Below the pieces are notes generated by a model, which ran no database searches, was not told where the DNA came from, and saw nothing but the letters and a program-made list of their open reading frames with translations. Shown here piece after piece: positions 17,674 through 25,441 of a stretch of 64,000 bases of DNA (positions within the stretch are counted from its first letter, which is position 1; each line of letters begins with the position of its first letter). Source of the stretch: Johnsonella sp. Lineage in GTDB: Bacteria > Bacillota > Clostridia > Lachnospirales > Lachnospiraceae. A program made the position numbers and the translations under genes. Where the stretch lies: assembly GCA_030529445.1 (NCBI GenBank), contig JAUMWW010000009.1, positions 1 through 64,000 on the forward strand, read 5' to 3'.

Positions 17674-18330
17674 CTATTTCCCTATGTATACACTGAGCGC
17701 GATACCGTCTCCCACCGGCAAAATACTGCTTTTGAGATGAGGCTCATGCATGATTTTGTACAAAAACTCCCTCATGCGGCTATGTATACATCTGTCACGC
17801 CTTTCTATTGCATATCTGGACTGGATAATATCGCCCTCCTGAAGCACATTATCCGAGAAGAGCACGCTCCCCTCCCTCATCAGCTCCAAAATCATCGGGA
17901 GCCATTTTATATACTGCCCTTTTGCCGCATCCAGAAAAATAAAGTCATAAGACTTCCCTTCCTCTCCCAAATGCCGCAGTATCTCGCTCGCATCTCCCTC
18001 AAGAAGCTCTATTCTCTCTTCCAGTCCCGCTTTTTTTATATTTGCCTTCGCCTGCAAAATCCTCTTTTTATAGTTTTCAATCGTCGTGATTTTGCCGGTC
18101 TTTGGAGCTTCCTCTGCCATCAGAATCGCCGAATAGCCGATCGCCGTCCCGATCTCGAGAATACGCCCCGGTCTTTTCATTCGCAGCAGGCTCCTTAAAA
18201 ACGCCTCCGTATTGCTCTTTAAAACGGGCACCTTATTCTCCCCGGCATATGCCCTGATCTCTTTGAGAAGCGCCGAGGATTCCTCCGCTATGGAATCTAT
18301 ATATTCCGCAATTCTCGGATTTACGATCAT
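17674..18330 (-). CDS. trmR: tRNA 5-hydroxyuridine methyltransferase TrmR (O-methyltransferase family 3)
   Basis: A 218-residue AdoMet-dependent methyltransferase with the family-3 O-methyltransferase signature: RILEIGTAIGYSAILMA (motif I), IDSI/IENYKKR acidic loop, DFIFLDAAKGQYIKWLP and LFSDNVLQEGDI, where the Asp residues bind the divalent metal. Its position, directly after an mltG-like gene and before a U32 gene, equals that of Bacillus yrrM, which methylates ho5U34 of tRNA to mo5U. The four-base ATGA overlap with the upstream gene and the immediate downstream start imply tight co-translation. Confidence 0.9.
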   Translation of the reverse strand: MIVNPRIAEYIDSIAEESSALLKEIRAYAGENKVPVLKSNTEAFLRSLLRMKRPGRILEIGTAIGYSAILMAEEAPKTGKITTIENYKKRILQAKANIKKAGLEERIELLEGDASEILRHLGEEGKSYDFIFLDAAKGQYIKWLPMILELMREGSVLFSDNVLQEGDIIQSRYAIERRDRCIHSRMREFLYKIMHEPHLKSSILPVGDGIALSVYIGK

Positions 18331-18740
18331 TCTCTTCCCTGCTTCTGCGGCTTGCTTTCTTCCGCCGCCGCTCCCTTGTCAAGAAGCTCCAGTATCTGCC
18401 TCGAGGTCTGGGAGGTATTGAGGATATAATCTCCCGGGGTGATTTCCAGATCGAAAAAACCGGACTGAATCTCAAATGAGAGCTCATTGGTGATCAATCC
18501 CCTGCTTTTGAGGAGCTTTGCCGTCTCCTTAACGGAGATTCCCTCGGGTATGCTGACCTCGATATCTCTTCCGGGCGCTTCCTCCACCGAAGAAGCATAG
18601 AAAATATCATGCCCGAAATTATATGCAAAGGAAGCCGCTCTGATGATGACAAGCAGCACCAGCGCATAGATGATCAGCCTCAGCGATATGGTGATCACCG
18701 TTTTTGAAAATCTGTCGATTCCGCTCTTGTTTTTATTCAT
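18327..18740 (-). CDS. Short MltG-like membrane protein lacking the catalytic domain
   Basis: A 137-residue protein with a cytoplasmic N-terminus, one membrane helix (residues about 17-45) and an extracellular LysM-like segment DIEVSIPEGISVKETAKLLKSRGLITN...FFDLEITPGDYILN that is homologous to the N-terminal part of the endolytic murein transglycosylase MltG (YrrL). In MltG this is followed by a roughly 200-residue YceG catalytic domain with a key Glu; here the protein ends after the first domain with a short charged tail. There is no sign of a remnant catalytic domain downstream, because trmR follows with an ATGA overlap. It therefore appears to be an established short form rather than a fresh truncation. 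Confidence 0.85.
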   Translation of the reverse strand: MNKNKSGIDRFSKTVITISLRLIIYALVLLVIIRAASFAYNFGHDIFYASSVEEAPGRDIEVSIPEGISVKETAKLLKSRGLITNELSFEIQSGFFDLEITPGDYILNTSQTSRQILELLDKGAAAEESKPQKQGRE

Positions 18741-18772
18741 ATCCTTTTCCTGCCTCGGCAGTCCTATGCCGA

Positions 18773-20908
18773 TTATACCTCCATGATAATAGGCAATATC
18801 ACGGGATTTCTCTTAATTCTCTTCCATAAGAAATCACTGAGCGCATCTCTGGTGATATTCTTCATCTTCGACCAGTCCGTCAGTCTCGCTTCGAAGCAGT
18901 CATCCAAAGCGGATACGACCACCTCTCTCGCCTCCTCCATCAGATCTCCCGATTCTCTGATATAGACAAAGCCTCTGGATACGATATCGGGACCCGAAAC
19001 CAGACGGTTCGAACCCTTCTCCAGGGCGAGCGCTATGATTATAATACCATTTTGTGCAAGGTTTTGTCTATCTCTAAGGACAATATTGCCGACATCGCCT
19101 ACTCCGAGCCCGTCCACATAGACACAGCCCGCTTCGACATGGTTTACCACCTTGCAGTAATCCTCGCAGACCTCGACCACGTCTCCCGCAGACATCATCA
19201 TTACATTGTCTCCCGGCATTCCCATCGATTCTGCAATCGATTTCTGCGCCATCCTATGCCTGTATTCTCCGTGAATGGGAAGTGAAAATTTCGGTCTGAG
19301 CAGTGAATACATCAGCTTGATCTCCTCCTGGCAGGCATGCCCGGAAACATGCGTATCCTGGAAGATCACCTCCGCTCCCTTGATGGAAAGCTCGTTGATC
19401 ACCTTATTGACCGCCTTTTCATTGCCCGGTATCGGAGTGGAGCTCATGATGATCACGTCATTCGGGGAAATGGATACCTTCTTATGCACGGAGGAGGACA
19501 TGCGCGAAAGCGCAGCCATGCTCTCTCCCTGGCTTCCCGTCGTGATCAGAACCGTCTTTTCCGGCGGATAATCCTTCAAATGATCGATATCGATCAGGGT
19601 TCCCTCCGGAATTCTGATATAGCCCAGCTCCCCGGCAACCCGGATTACATTGACCATGCTTCTGCCTTCCACGACCACCTTTCTGCCGTATTTATATGCG
19701 GTATTGATGATCTGCTGCACCCTGTCCACATTGGAGGCGAAGGTAGCCACTATGATGCGGTTCTTCATATGCTCCGCAAAGATCAGGTCAAAGGTTCTGC
19801 CCACCGACTTTTCGGACATCGTAAAGCCCGGTCTTGCCGCATTCGTCGACTCGCAAAGCATTGCCAGGCAGCCCTGTCTCCCGATCTCCGCCATACGCTG
19901 CAAATCGATGGAATCCCCGAAGACCGGAGTATAATCGATCTTGAAATCGCCGCTGTGGAAAATCATTCCCGCCGGAGAAGAGATCGCAAGCGCACAGGCA
20001 TCCGCAATGGAATGGTTGGTCTTGACATATTCGACCTTGAAATCGCCAAGCTCTATCGTCTGTCCGTCCTTGACGATATTGAGCTTTGAGGTCTTGTCGA
20101 TATTATGCTCCTTGAGCTTCCTCTCGATCAGCGCGATCGTCAGCCTGGTGCCGTATACCGGCACATTGAGCTGCTTGAGGATATAGGGAAGCGCACCGAT
20201 ATGATCCTCATGCCCGTGGGTGATGCAAAAGCCCTTTACTTTCAGATAGTTATCCTTCAAATAGCTGATATCGGGTATCACCAGATCGATTCCCAGCATA
20301 TCCTCTCCGGGAAAAGCAAGTCCGCAGTCCACGACGATGATGCTGTCCTCATACTCGAATGCCGTAATATTCATGCCGATCTGCTCCAGTCCTCCCAGAG
20401 GGATGATTCTGACTTTTTTCGACTTGGATTTTCCCTTTCTTCCCTTTTTCCTGCTCTCCTCTTTCTGGCTTTCTTCCTTCTCTTTTTTTGCTTCCAGTGC
20501 AAGCTCTCGCAAGCTGGGCACGGCAATCGCCTTCTTTGAATTTTTTCTCTGCTTCTGCGCCTTTTCCTGTGCCCCAGCTTCCTTTGCCGTATTTTCTTTT
20601 ACCGGAGCTTCCGCCGTTTTTTTACTCTCTCTTTTCTTCGGAGAAGAGGATTCCTTCGCTTCCTTCGTTTTTATTGCGGAAGCGGGCTTTCTTCCTGAGT
20701 TTTCCTTCTCCTGCACCTTTTCTCCCTGCTTCTTCGTTTTTACGCTCTTCTGCTTTTTTTCGCTTTCCGCCGCCGCATGAGCACTCTCTTTGCTCTGCTC
20801 GCGGGCTGCGCTTTTTTTCAGCGTGCTCCCCTGCTCCGGATCCTTTGTTTCTTTTCTCACTCTTCCTCTGCTGATTTCTCTTAATTGTTTTAAAGGATTA
20901 TTTTCCAT
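18773..20908 (-). CDS. rnj: Ribonuclease J with long charged N-terminal extension
   Basis: A 711-residue RNase J, a zinc-dependent metallo-beta-lactamase/beta-CASP exo- and endoribonuclease for mRNA decay and rRNA maturation. The catalytic part begins about residue 165 (VRIIPLGGLEQIGMN), has the HGHEDHIG metal motif at 231-238, a later HSGDFKID segment, the beta-CASP domain with SRMSSS, and HVSGHACQEE. The first 165 residues are a low-complexity Lys/Glu/Ser/Ala-rich tail not found in Bacillus RNase J1 or J2 (about 555 residues). The tail is in frame and has many Lys-rich stretches, suggesting nucleic-acid or membrane-phosphate contact (inference). It sits between the DUF1292 gene and the mltG-like gene. 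Confidence 0.94.
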   Translation of the reverse strand: MENNPLKQLREISRGRVRKETKDPEQGSTLKKSAAREQSKESAHAAAESEKKQKSVKTKKQGEKVQEKENSGRKPASAIKTKEAKESSSPKKRESKKTAEAPVKENTAKEAGAQEKAQKQRKNSKKAIAVPSLRELALEAKKEKEESQKEESRKKGRKGKSKSKKVRIIPLGGLEQIGMNITAFEYEDSIIVVDCGLAFPGEDMLGIDLVIPDISYLKDNYLKVKGFCITHGHEDHIGALPYILKQLNVPVYGTRLTIALIERKLKEHNIDKTSKLNIVKDGQTIELGDFKVEYVKTNHSIADACALAISSPAGMIFHSGDFKIDYTPVFGDSIDLQRMAEIGRQGCLAMLCESTNAARPGFTMSEKSVGRTFDLIFAEHMKNRIIVATFASNVDRVQQIINTAYKYGRKVVVEGRSMVNVIRVAGELGYIRIPEGTLIDIDHLKDYPPEKTVLITTGSQGESMAALSRMSSSVHKKVSISPNDVIIMSSTPIPGNEKAVNKVINELSIKGAEVIFQDTHVSGHACQEEIKLMYSLLRPKFSLPIHGEYRHRMAQKSIAESMGMPGDNVMMMSAGDVVEVCEDYCKVVNHVEAGCVYVDGLGVGDVGNIVLRDRQNLAQNGIIIIALALEKGSNRLVSGPDIVSRGFVYIRESGDLMEEAREVVVSALDDCFEARLTDWSKMKNITRDALSDFLWKRIKRNPVILPIIMEV

Positions 20909-21025
20909 ATTCTTCTTTCTGTCTTCCCTCCGTTTTTTCTATCTTGCTCCGTTCTTTCTCCTGATTTTCAAAATATCCCTTCTTTTTTGCGCTTTCCGGC
21001 ATTTCTTTGCGCCCTTTTCTTTTCG

Positions 21026-21298
21026 CTATTTTATAAATCCGGTATCCGTATCCTGCATTAATTCCATAAAAATATCAAAAACCTGCTCCGCCTCGAGATC
21101 GTCTTCGACAAACTCATATCTTGCCTCCTCTTCCTCGGCTTCGGAGCAGTCTTTAAGCACATAGCATTCTCCGTCCTCATCCTCCTTGGCATCCGTTACC
21201 AGAATATAAAACGCATTATTGAATTTCGTTTCCTCCAAAATATAGAGCTCAAGGATCTCGCCCTGCTCATCACGGATGCTGATCTTATTGTCTTTCAT
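21026..21298 (-). CDS. DUF1292 family protein (YrzB-like)
   Basis: A 90-residue, strongly acidic protein of the DUF1292 family, recognised by the pattern D-E-QGEILELYILEETKFNNAFYILVTD and acidic spacer, then YEFVEDD and a C-terminal helix with FDIFMELMQD. It is a small beta-rich protein of unknown role found nearly always between ruvX and mltG or RNase J genes in Firmicutes. The start overlaps the ruvX stop by 14 bases. No ligand-binding motif is seen. Confidence 0.88.
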   Translation of the reverse strand: MKDNKISIRDEQGEILELYILEETKFNNAFYILVTDAKEDEDGECYVLKDCSEAEEEEARYEFVEDDLEAEQVFDIFMELMQDTDTGFIK

Positions 21299-21731
21299 CG
21301 TTTTCCCTTCCGCGGCTCTCTGCCGCCATATATTCTTTAAGCATCAGGGCTGCCGCCACACTGTCAATATATTTTTTCATCTCGCCCGCTTTGATACCGC
21401 TTTCCGAAAGCAATTCCTTCGCTTCCGCACTGGTCAGTCTTTCATCAATATAAATAATTTCTTTTCCGAGGCGCTTTTCCAAAAGCAGCTTAAAGTCTTC
21501 GGTTTTTTTTACCCTCTCCCCTTCGCTGCTGTCCATATGAAGCGGCTTTCCCAAAATAATTTTTTCCACTCCCCGTTCGAGAACGATTTCCTCTATTCTG
21601 GCAAGCGTTCTCCTCAGCTTATTCTCGTGCTCTCTGATAATGGTCTCAAGCGGATGGGCAGCAATACCGAGCGCATCGCTCACCGCCACTCCCACCGTCT
21701 TTGAACCGTAGTCCAAAGCCATCAGAACCAT
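21285..21731 (-). CDS. ruvX: Holliday-junction resolvase-like protein RuvX/YqgF
   Basis: A 148-residue RNase H-fold protein. The family start ALDYGSKTVGVAVSD holds the first catalytic Asp, GKPLHMDSSEGERV the Glu region, and YIDERLTSAEAKELL the last acidic cluster (DER/T). The family has a role in 16S rRNA 5' processing and has been proposed to resolve Holliday junctions. ATG 21731 is chosen because the fold begins there and GGGAGAAG lies just before it; a longer frame to 21863 would read through a Lys/Arg-rich leader that lacks family similarity. It belongs to the conserved ireB-ruvX-DUF1292 trio. Confidence 0.93.
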   Translation of the reverse strand: MVLMALDYGSKTVGVAVSDALGIAAHPLETIIREHENKLRRTLARIEEIVLERGVEKIILGKPLHMDSSEGERVKKTEDFKLLLEKRLGKEIIYIDERLTSAEAKELLSESGIKAGEMKKYIDSVAAALMLKEYMAAESRGRENDERQ

Positions 21732-21944
21732 AGCTTCTCCCTCATCTCTCTCTTTTTTGCTTCTTCTCGTTTTCGGCTTCTCTTCTTTTCTTTTCGCTTT
21801 TCTCTCATCAAATTCCGTTTTCTGCTCATTGCAACACGAAAATAAGTTGACCCTAACGGTCAACTCATCCAGTCCGGTTTACGCTATTTTAATGACCGCA
21901 GCCCGATACGGTCGGTTCACGTGGCTCGATGAATCATTATTTTT

Positions 21945-21973
21945 AAATAACATAAATACCGGTTATTTGTCAA
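21945..21973 (-). promoter_or_regulatory. Possible internal promoter between ireB and ruvX
   Basis: A perfect TTGACA (21968-21973 on the minus strand) is followed after 17-18 bases by TTATTT or TATTTA. The leader then holds a GACCG/CGGTC stem and a GTTGACC/GGGTCAAC stem (about 21840-21860). The weak -10 keeps this uncertain. Confidence 0.4.
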
Positions 21974-22001
21974 GGCATAGTCTGTAAAAATCCTTGAGCT
22001 C

Positions 22002-22265
22002 TTATTTTATCTTCGTCTCGATATATACGCTCAGGAGCTCCTCCATAATCTCGTCTCTCTCGACTTTCATAATCAGGCTTCTTGCACTGTTATGGCTTGT
22101 GATATAGGTGGGATCTCCCGACATGATATAACCGACGATTTGATTCAGAGGGTTATAGCCTTTTTCGGTTAATGCGTCATAAACCATCGCCAAAATCTGA
22201 CCTACCTCCATCTTCTTGTTCTCCTGCACAGCATTGAAAAACTGTGTATCCTTCAAATCTCCCAT
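22002..22265 (-). CDS. ireB: IreB family regulatory phosphoprotein (UPF0297)
   Basis: An 87-residue IreB/YrzL protein, seen from [58 protein letters not shown], the highly conserved core. In Enterococcus, IreB is a small substrate of the kinase IreK and a negative regulator of cephalosporin resistance. The Thr residues of the N-terminal segment may be phosphorylated. I take ATG 22265, because AAAGGA lies ten bases before it; GTG 22274 is too close to that site. A promoter is at 22295-22323. The missing neighbour compared with many Firmicutes is alaS. Confidence 0.92.
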   Translation of the reverse strand: MGDLKDTQFFNAVQENKKMEVGQILAMVYDALTEKGYNPLNQIVGYIMSGDPTYITSHNSARSLIMKVERDEIMEELLSVYIETKIK

Positions 22266-22294
22266 ATTGTTCACGTCCTTTTCTTTTGCAGATC

Positions 22295-22323
22295 ATTTTA
22301 AACTAAAACGGAAATTTCAGCAA
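22295..22323 (-). promoter_or_regulatory. Probable promoter of the ireB-ruvX operon
   Basis: TTGCTG (22318-22323), a 17-base spacer and TAAAAT (22295-22300) on the minus strand lie about 30 bases before the ireB start. Confidence 0.5.
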
Positions 22324-22376
22324 GATAAGATTTCTTACAAAATATCTACGTTTTACTGTATAAAAGAATTTTTCCG

Positions 22377-23444
22377 CTATGATACCTCGATTTCAAAAAC
22401 CCGATAGGTCTTGTCGCGGTTTTCAAAAAACCTCTCCGCCATCCGGATTCCCATGCGGTTGCTTTCTAAGATCGCAGCCGTCTTGACCTCCCGATAGCCG
22501 CTCCAATCCAGTCCGCAGCAATATTTTGCAAGCGCATATGCGGCTCCCCTCTTTTGAAATTTCGGTATTACGGCAATATCCGCAATCTTGAGCCCATGGA
22601 TCAGCTCCGGACGCAGCTTGTATTTGAGCAGGGTTCCCAGACCGATTTTTTCCCCCGGATCAAGCAGCTGATTGAAGTCCGGGTACCAGAGAAGATAGCC
22701 CGCCGGCTTTCCCTCAAAAAATGCAAAAAGAAGGTTTTCATCCTTAAGAAAAAGCTTTAAGCCTTCTAAAAGCTCTCTTGCCTCCTCCTTTTTGAGCTCG
22801 GAATAATAGGCCTGATTTTCATATGCCCGCCTGCCGATTTCACTGTAAAGATATGCCGTTCTCTCCGGAGAGCGAAAATCCGCTCTTCTGATCTCAAATC
22901 CCTCGGTTTTCTGATCCGCTTCAAGAATCTTTCTTCTCAGCTCTCCCGCTTCGGATCGGTAGCTGTAAAGCTTTTGCGAGCATGCGGCATATTTTTCGAG
23001 ATATTGCACATAATACGGGGGATGATGCGAGCTCCCGAAGGAGGGCGGCAGATCAAAATGATCCTCGAGAATGCCGAAGCCGTAATGCATATGTATATTG
23101 ACTCCTGCAATCAGCTTTTCTATCCCCTTTTTCCTCGCCCTCTGCTTCGCAAAACGGAGCAGAAATTCCAAAACCCTCTCCTCCCGCACGAAATTTAAAA
23201 AAGCAATCTGCATGCCCTCTTTCGGCTCCCTCGTGGAAATCAGGATAAAAAACGCTTTGATCTCCTCTTCCTCGAGAACGATGCAGGGCAAAAGCTCCAT
23301 CCTCTCGGGAAGGCGCTCGCTATGTTTTAATATTCCTCTGATCATGCGCAGGGAGATCTCGTCAAATGCGTTTCCCCCGGAAATTCTCCTGCAAAACACC
23401 GATATTTTTTCGAAATTCTCTTTTCCCGCTCTCTTTATTTCCAT
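22377..23444 (-). CDS. GNAT family N-acetyltransferase
   Basis: A 355-residue GNAT-superfamily protein. The C-terminal half has a recognisable acetyl-CoA motif A, LKIADIAVIPKFQKRGAAYALAKY (residues about 290-315), and the motif B-like LESNRMGIRMAERFFENR. The N-terminal half, with FILISTREPKEGMQIAFLNF and an RARKKGIEKLIAGVNIHMHYGFG segment, also looks like a GNAT fold, so it is probably a tandem-domain protein. The substrate is unknown. I use ATG 23444 because GGAGT lies upstream; a longer frame starts within the promoter region. It sits alone between the fuc terminator and ireB. Confidence 0.82.
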   Translation of the reverse strand: MEIKRAGKENFEKISVFCRRISGGNAFDEISLRMIRGILKHSERLPERMELLPCIVLEEEEIKAFFILISTREPKEGMQIAFLNFVREERVLEFLLRFAKQRARKKGIEKLIAGVNIHMHYGFGILEDHFDLPPSFGSSHHPPYYVQYLEKYAACSQKLYSYRSEAGELRRKILEADQKTEGFEIRRADFRSPERTAYLYSEIGRRAYENQAYYSELKKEEARELLEGLKLFLKDENLLFAFFEGKPAGYLLWYPDFNQLLDPGEKIGLGTLLKYKLRPELIHGLKIADIAVIPKFQKRGAAYALAKYCCGLDWSGYREVKTAAILESNRMGIRMAERFFENRDKTYRVFEIEVS

Positions 23445-23567
23445 CTCTTTACTCCGCAAAAAAATATTCTCTGCTCCATCTGCTCTGATTATAGCATAAA
23501 ACATCTCCGGATTATATCTCTTTGCCCGGATATTCCTTTCTTCCTCTTCTTTGAATCCGCAAAGCGC

Positions 23568-23620
23568 AAAAAGCCGCGCTGCCGGGTCGCCCGAATATGC
23601 GCTCCCGAAAGCACGGCTTT
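23568..23620 (-). terminator. Terminator of the fuc operon
   Basis: GCCGCGC (23573-23579) and GCACGGC (23611-23617) with one mismatch enclose an inner CGGG/CCCG stem, and the minus strand continues with TTTTTGCGC. It lies 70 bases after fucO and before the GNAT gene. Confidence 0.8.
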
Positions 23621-23688
23621 ATCGTTTATTGCTCTTAAATTTTTTCTCTTCTCTCTTTCCGGGAAAGGCTTTGTTAAGCCCCTCTTTC

Positions 23689-24837
23689 TTACATCAGGGA
23701 AAGATAGAGATTCTTGATATCCTCAAATTCCGGTTCTCTCGGATTGCCGGGCTTGCATGCGTCATCCATCGCCGACTGGGTCAGGAAATCAATATCTTCC
23801 TTCTTTACAATTTCCTTGAGATCGGAGGGAATACCCACATCCTGTGAAAGCTTTCTTACCGCATCCACGGCAGCCTTGCGATACTCTTCCTGGCTCATGC
23901 CCGCTACATTTTCCACGCCCATTGCGATAGCGATATCTCTGTACTTTGTTCCGGTATTCGGAGCGTTAAATTCCATGATTGTCGGAAGCAAAATTGCATT
24001 TGCGATTCCGTGCGGAGTATCATATACCGCACCCAGAGCATGTGCCATCGAGTGAACGATTCCCAGACCGCAGTTGGAGAATCCCATTCCGGTAAGGTAC
24101 TGTCCGAGAGCCATTCCCTCTCTTCCCTCCGGAAGATTATTTACTGCGCCTCTGAGGCTTTTTGCAATCACCTCTATCGCCTTGAGATTGAACATATCCG
24201 TCATCTCCCACGCACCCTTGGTCGTATATCCTTCTATCGCATGAGTGAGCGCATCCATTCCGGTTGCTGCGGTCAGTCCCTTGGGCATCGTGCTCATCAT
24301 CTCGGGATCTACAAAGGCAACAACGGGGATATCATGAGGATCTACGCATACGAATTTTCTCTTCTTCTCCACATCCGTGATCACGTAATTGATCGTAACC
24401 TCCGCTGCGGTGCCTGCGGTTGTCGGAACCGCAAGAATCGGCACGGAAGGCTTCTTTGTCGGTGAAAGTCCCTCAAGGCTTCTTACATCCTCAAATTCCG
24501 GATTCGCAATAATGATGCCTATCGCCTTTGCGGTATCCATCGAAGATCCGCCGCCGATTGTTACGATATGATCGGCTCCCGAATTCTTGAAGGAGCTCAC
24601 TCCGCTCTGTACGTTTTCTATCGTAGGATTGGGCTGAATATCCGAATACAGTGTATAGCCTATTTTTGCCTCCTCCAAGAGATCGGTAATTTTTGCCGTA
24701 ACACCGAATTTCACCAGATCGGGATCCGAGCAGACAAATGCCTTTTGAAATCCTCTTCTCTGTATTTCCGTTACGATCTCCTTGATTGCTCCCGCTCCGT
24801 GATAGGAGGTTTCATTCAATACGATTTTTCTTGCCAT
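23689..24837 (-). CDS. fucO: Lactaldehyde reductase FucO (iron-containing alcohol dehydrogenase)
   Basis: A 382-residue group III iron-dependent alcohol dehydrogenase, the exact length of FucO. The NAD site shows TIGGGSSMDTAKAIG, the metal ligands fall in GLGIVHSMAHALGAVYDTPHG (His residues near 263 and 277) with an upstream Asp in HAIEGYTTK, and the C-terminal DACKPGNPREPEFEDIKNLY is typical. FucO reduces L-lactaldehyde to L-1,2-propanediol with NADH, regenerating NAD+ in anaerobic fucose use. It is the last gene of the fuc operon, separated from fucU by 148 bases containing a GC-rich stem. Confidence 0.92.
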   Translation of the reverse strand: MARKIVLNETSYHGAGAIKEIVTEIQRRGFQKAFVCSDPDLVKFGVTAKITDLLEEAKIGYTLYSDIQPNPTIENVQSGVSSFKNSGADHIVTIGGGSSMDTAKAIGIIIANPEFEDVRSLEGLSPTKKPSVPILAVPTTAGTAAEVTINYVITDVEKKRKFVCVDPHDIPVVAFVDPEMMSTMPKGLTAATGMDALTHAIEGYTTKGAWEMTDMFNLKAIEVIAKSLRGAVNNLPEGREGMALGQYLTGMGFSNCGLGIVHSMAHALGAVYDTPHGIANAILLPTIMEFNAPNTGTKYRDIAIAMGVENVAGMSQEEYRKAAVDAVRKLSQDVGIPSDLKEIVKKEDIDFLTQSAMDDACKPGNPREPEFEDIKNLYLSLM

Positions 24838-24899
24838 ATTTCGCTTCCAGCCTTTCTTTCTTTGTTTGTTTATTTTTTAACATTTTTAGGGTTAAAATT

Positions 24900-24960
24900 T
24901 TGTAACCGCTCCGGCGGAGCGCTGGATGCCGCAGAATCCCCGCTCCGGCACCCCGCCAAA
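24900..24960 (-). other. GC-rich stem-loop between fucU and fucO
   Basis: On the minus strand CGCTCCGCCGGAGCG folds on itself and is followed by a second GCCG/CGGC-bounded stem, all in an otherwise AT-rich 148-base gap. It may protect or process the upstream mRNA or tune fucO expression. There is no immediate T run, though AAAATTTT follows. Confidence 0.4.
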
Positions 24961-24985
24961 AGACGATTACTTTTTTTACCTGATC

Positions 24986-25420
24986 TTAAAGGACTACTCC
25001 TTTTTGAAGCATGATATTTGCATATAATGCCTTTTCCGAGCTCGCAATGATTAAATATGCCTGTTTCGCTTCCTCATAAAATTGAAACCGCTCTGTAAAT
25101 CCCACGCGCTCTCTCTTTTCGTCATGCGCTTCCAAAATCTGCACAAACTCTTCCCAAATGGGAGTGGGCGTCGTATCTCCCGCTACTTTTTCCATCAGAG
25201 ATACCGGTCTTTCCACATAGCTGTCCAGAGGAAAAACCTGAAGAATCGCCTCCAATATCTCCGGAACGCCGTGACCGTCCATTCTGATTACGATCGCATT
25301 TTTTCCGAGCGATTCCGCCGGGAAATTGCCGTCGGCAATCACCAGACGGTCGGCATGTCCCATTTCACAAAGAGTCTTGAGCAGCATAGGAGATAATATC
25401 TTCGGTATTCCTTTTAGCAT
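24986..25420 (-). CDS. fucU: L-fucose mutarotase (RbsD/FucU family)
   Basis: A 144-residue RbsD/FucU fold protein. Signatures are LKGIPKILSP, the GHADRLVIADGNFPA motif with its conserved His and Asp, and a C-terminal FYEEAKQAYLIIASSEKALYANIMLQKG. FucU interconverts alpha and beta anomers of L-fucose so that the isomerase gets the right form. It is decameric in known cases. It sits 21 bases after the sugar-binding lipoprotein gene, inside the fuc operon, which makes fucose a more likely substrate than ribose. Confidence 0.92.
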   Translation of the reverse strand: MLKGIPKILSPMLLKTLCEMGHADRLVIADGNFPAESLGKNAIVIRMDGHGVPEILEAILQVFPLDSYVERPVSLMEKVAGDTTPTPIWEEFVQILEAHDEKRERVGFTERFQFYEEAKQAYLIIASSEKALYANIMLQKGVVL

Positions 25421-25441
25421 GCTCTCTCTCCCGCTGTCCGA

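Noticed and set aside
18990-19030. GGTTCGAACC resembling a tRNA T-loop
   Set aside because: It lies inside the RNase J coding region and no cloverleaf can be drawn around it.
21732-21863. A 44-residue N-terminal extension of RuvX
   Set aside because: The extension is Lys/Arg-rich without family similarity, and ATG 21731 has a good ribosome site and the conserved start.
24986-25420. RbsD (ribose pyranase) instead of FucU
   Set aside because: The two are in one family, but all surrounding enzymes are for fucose and no ribokinase is present.
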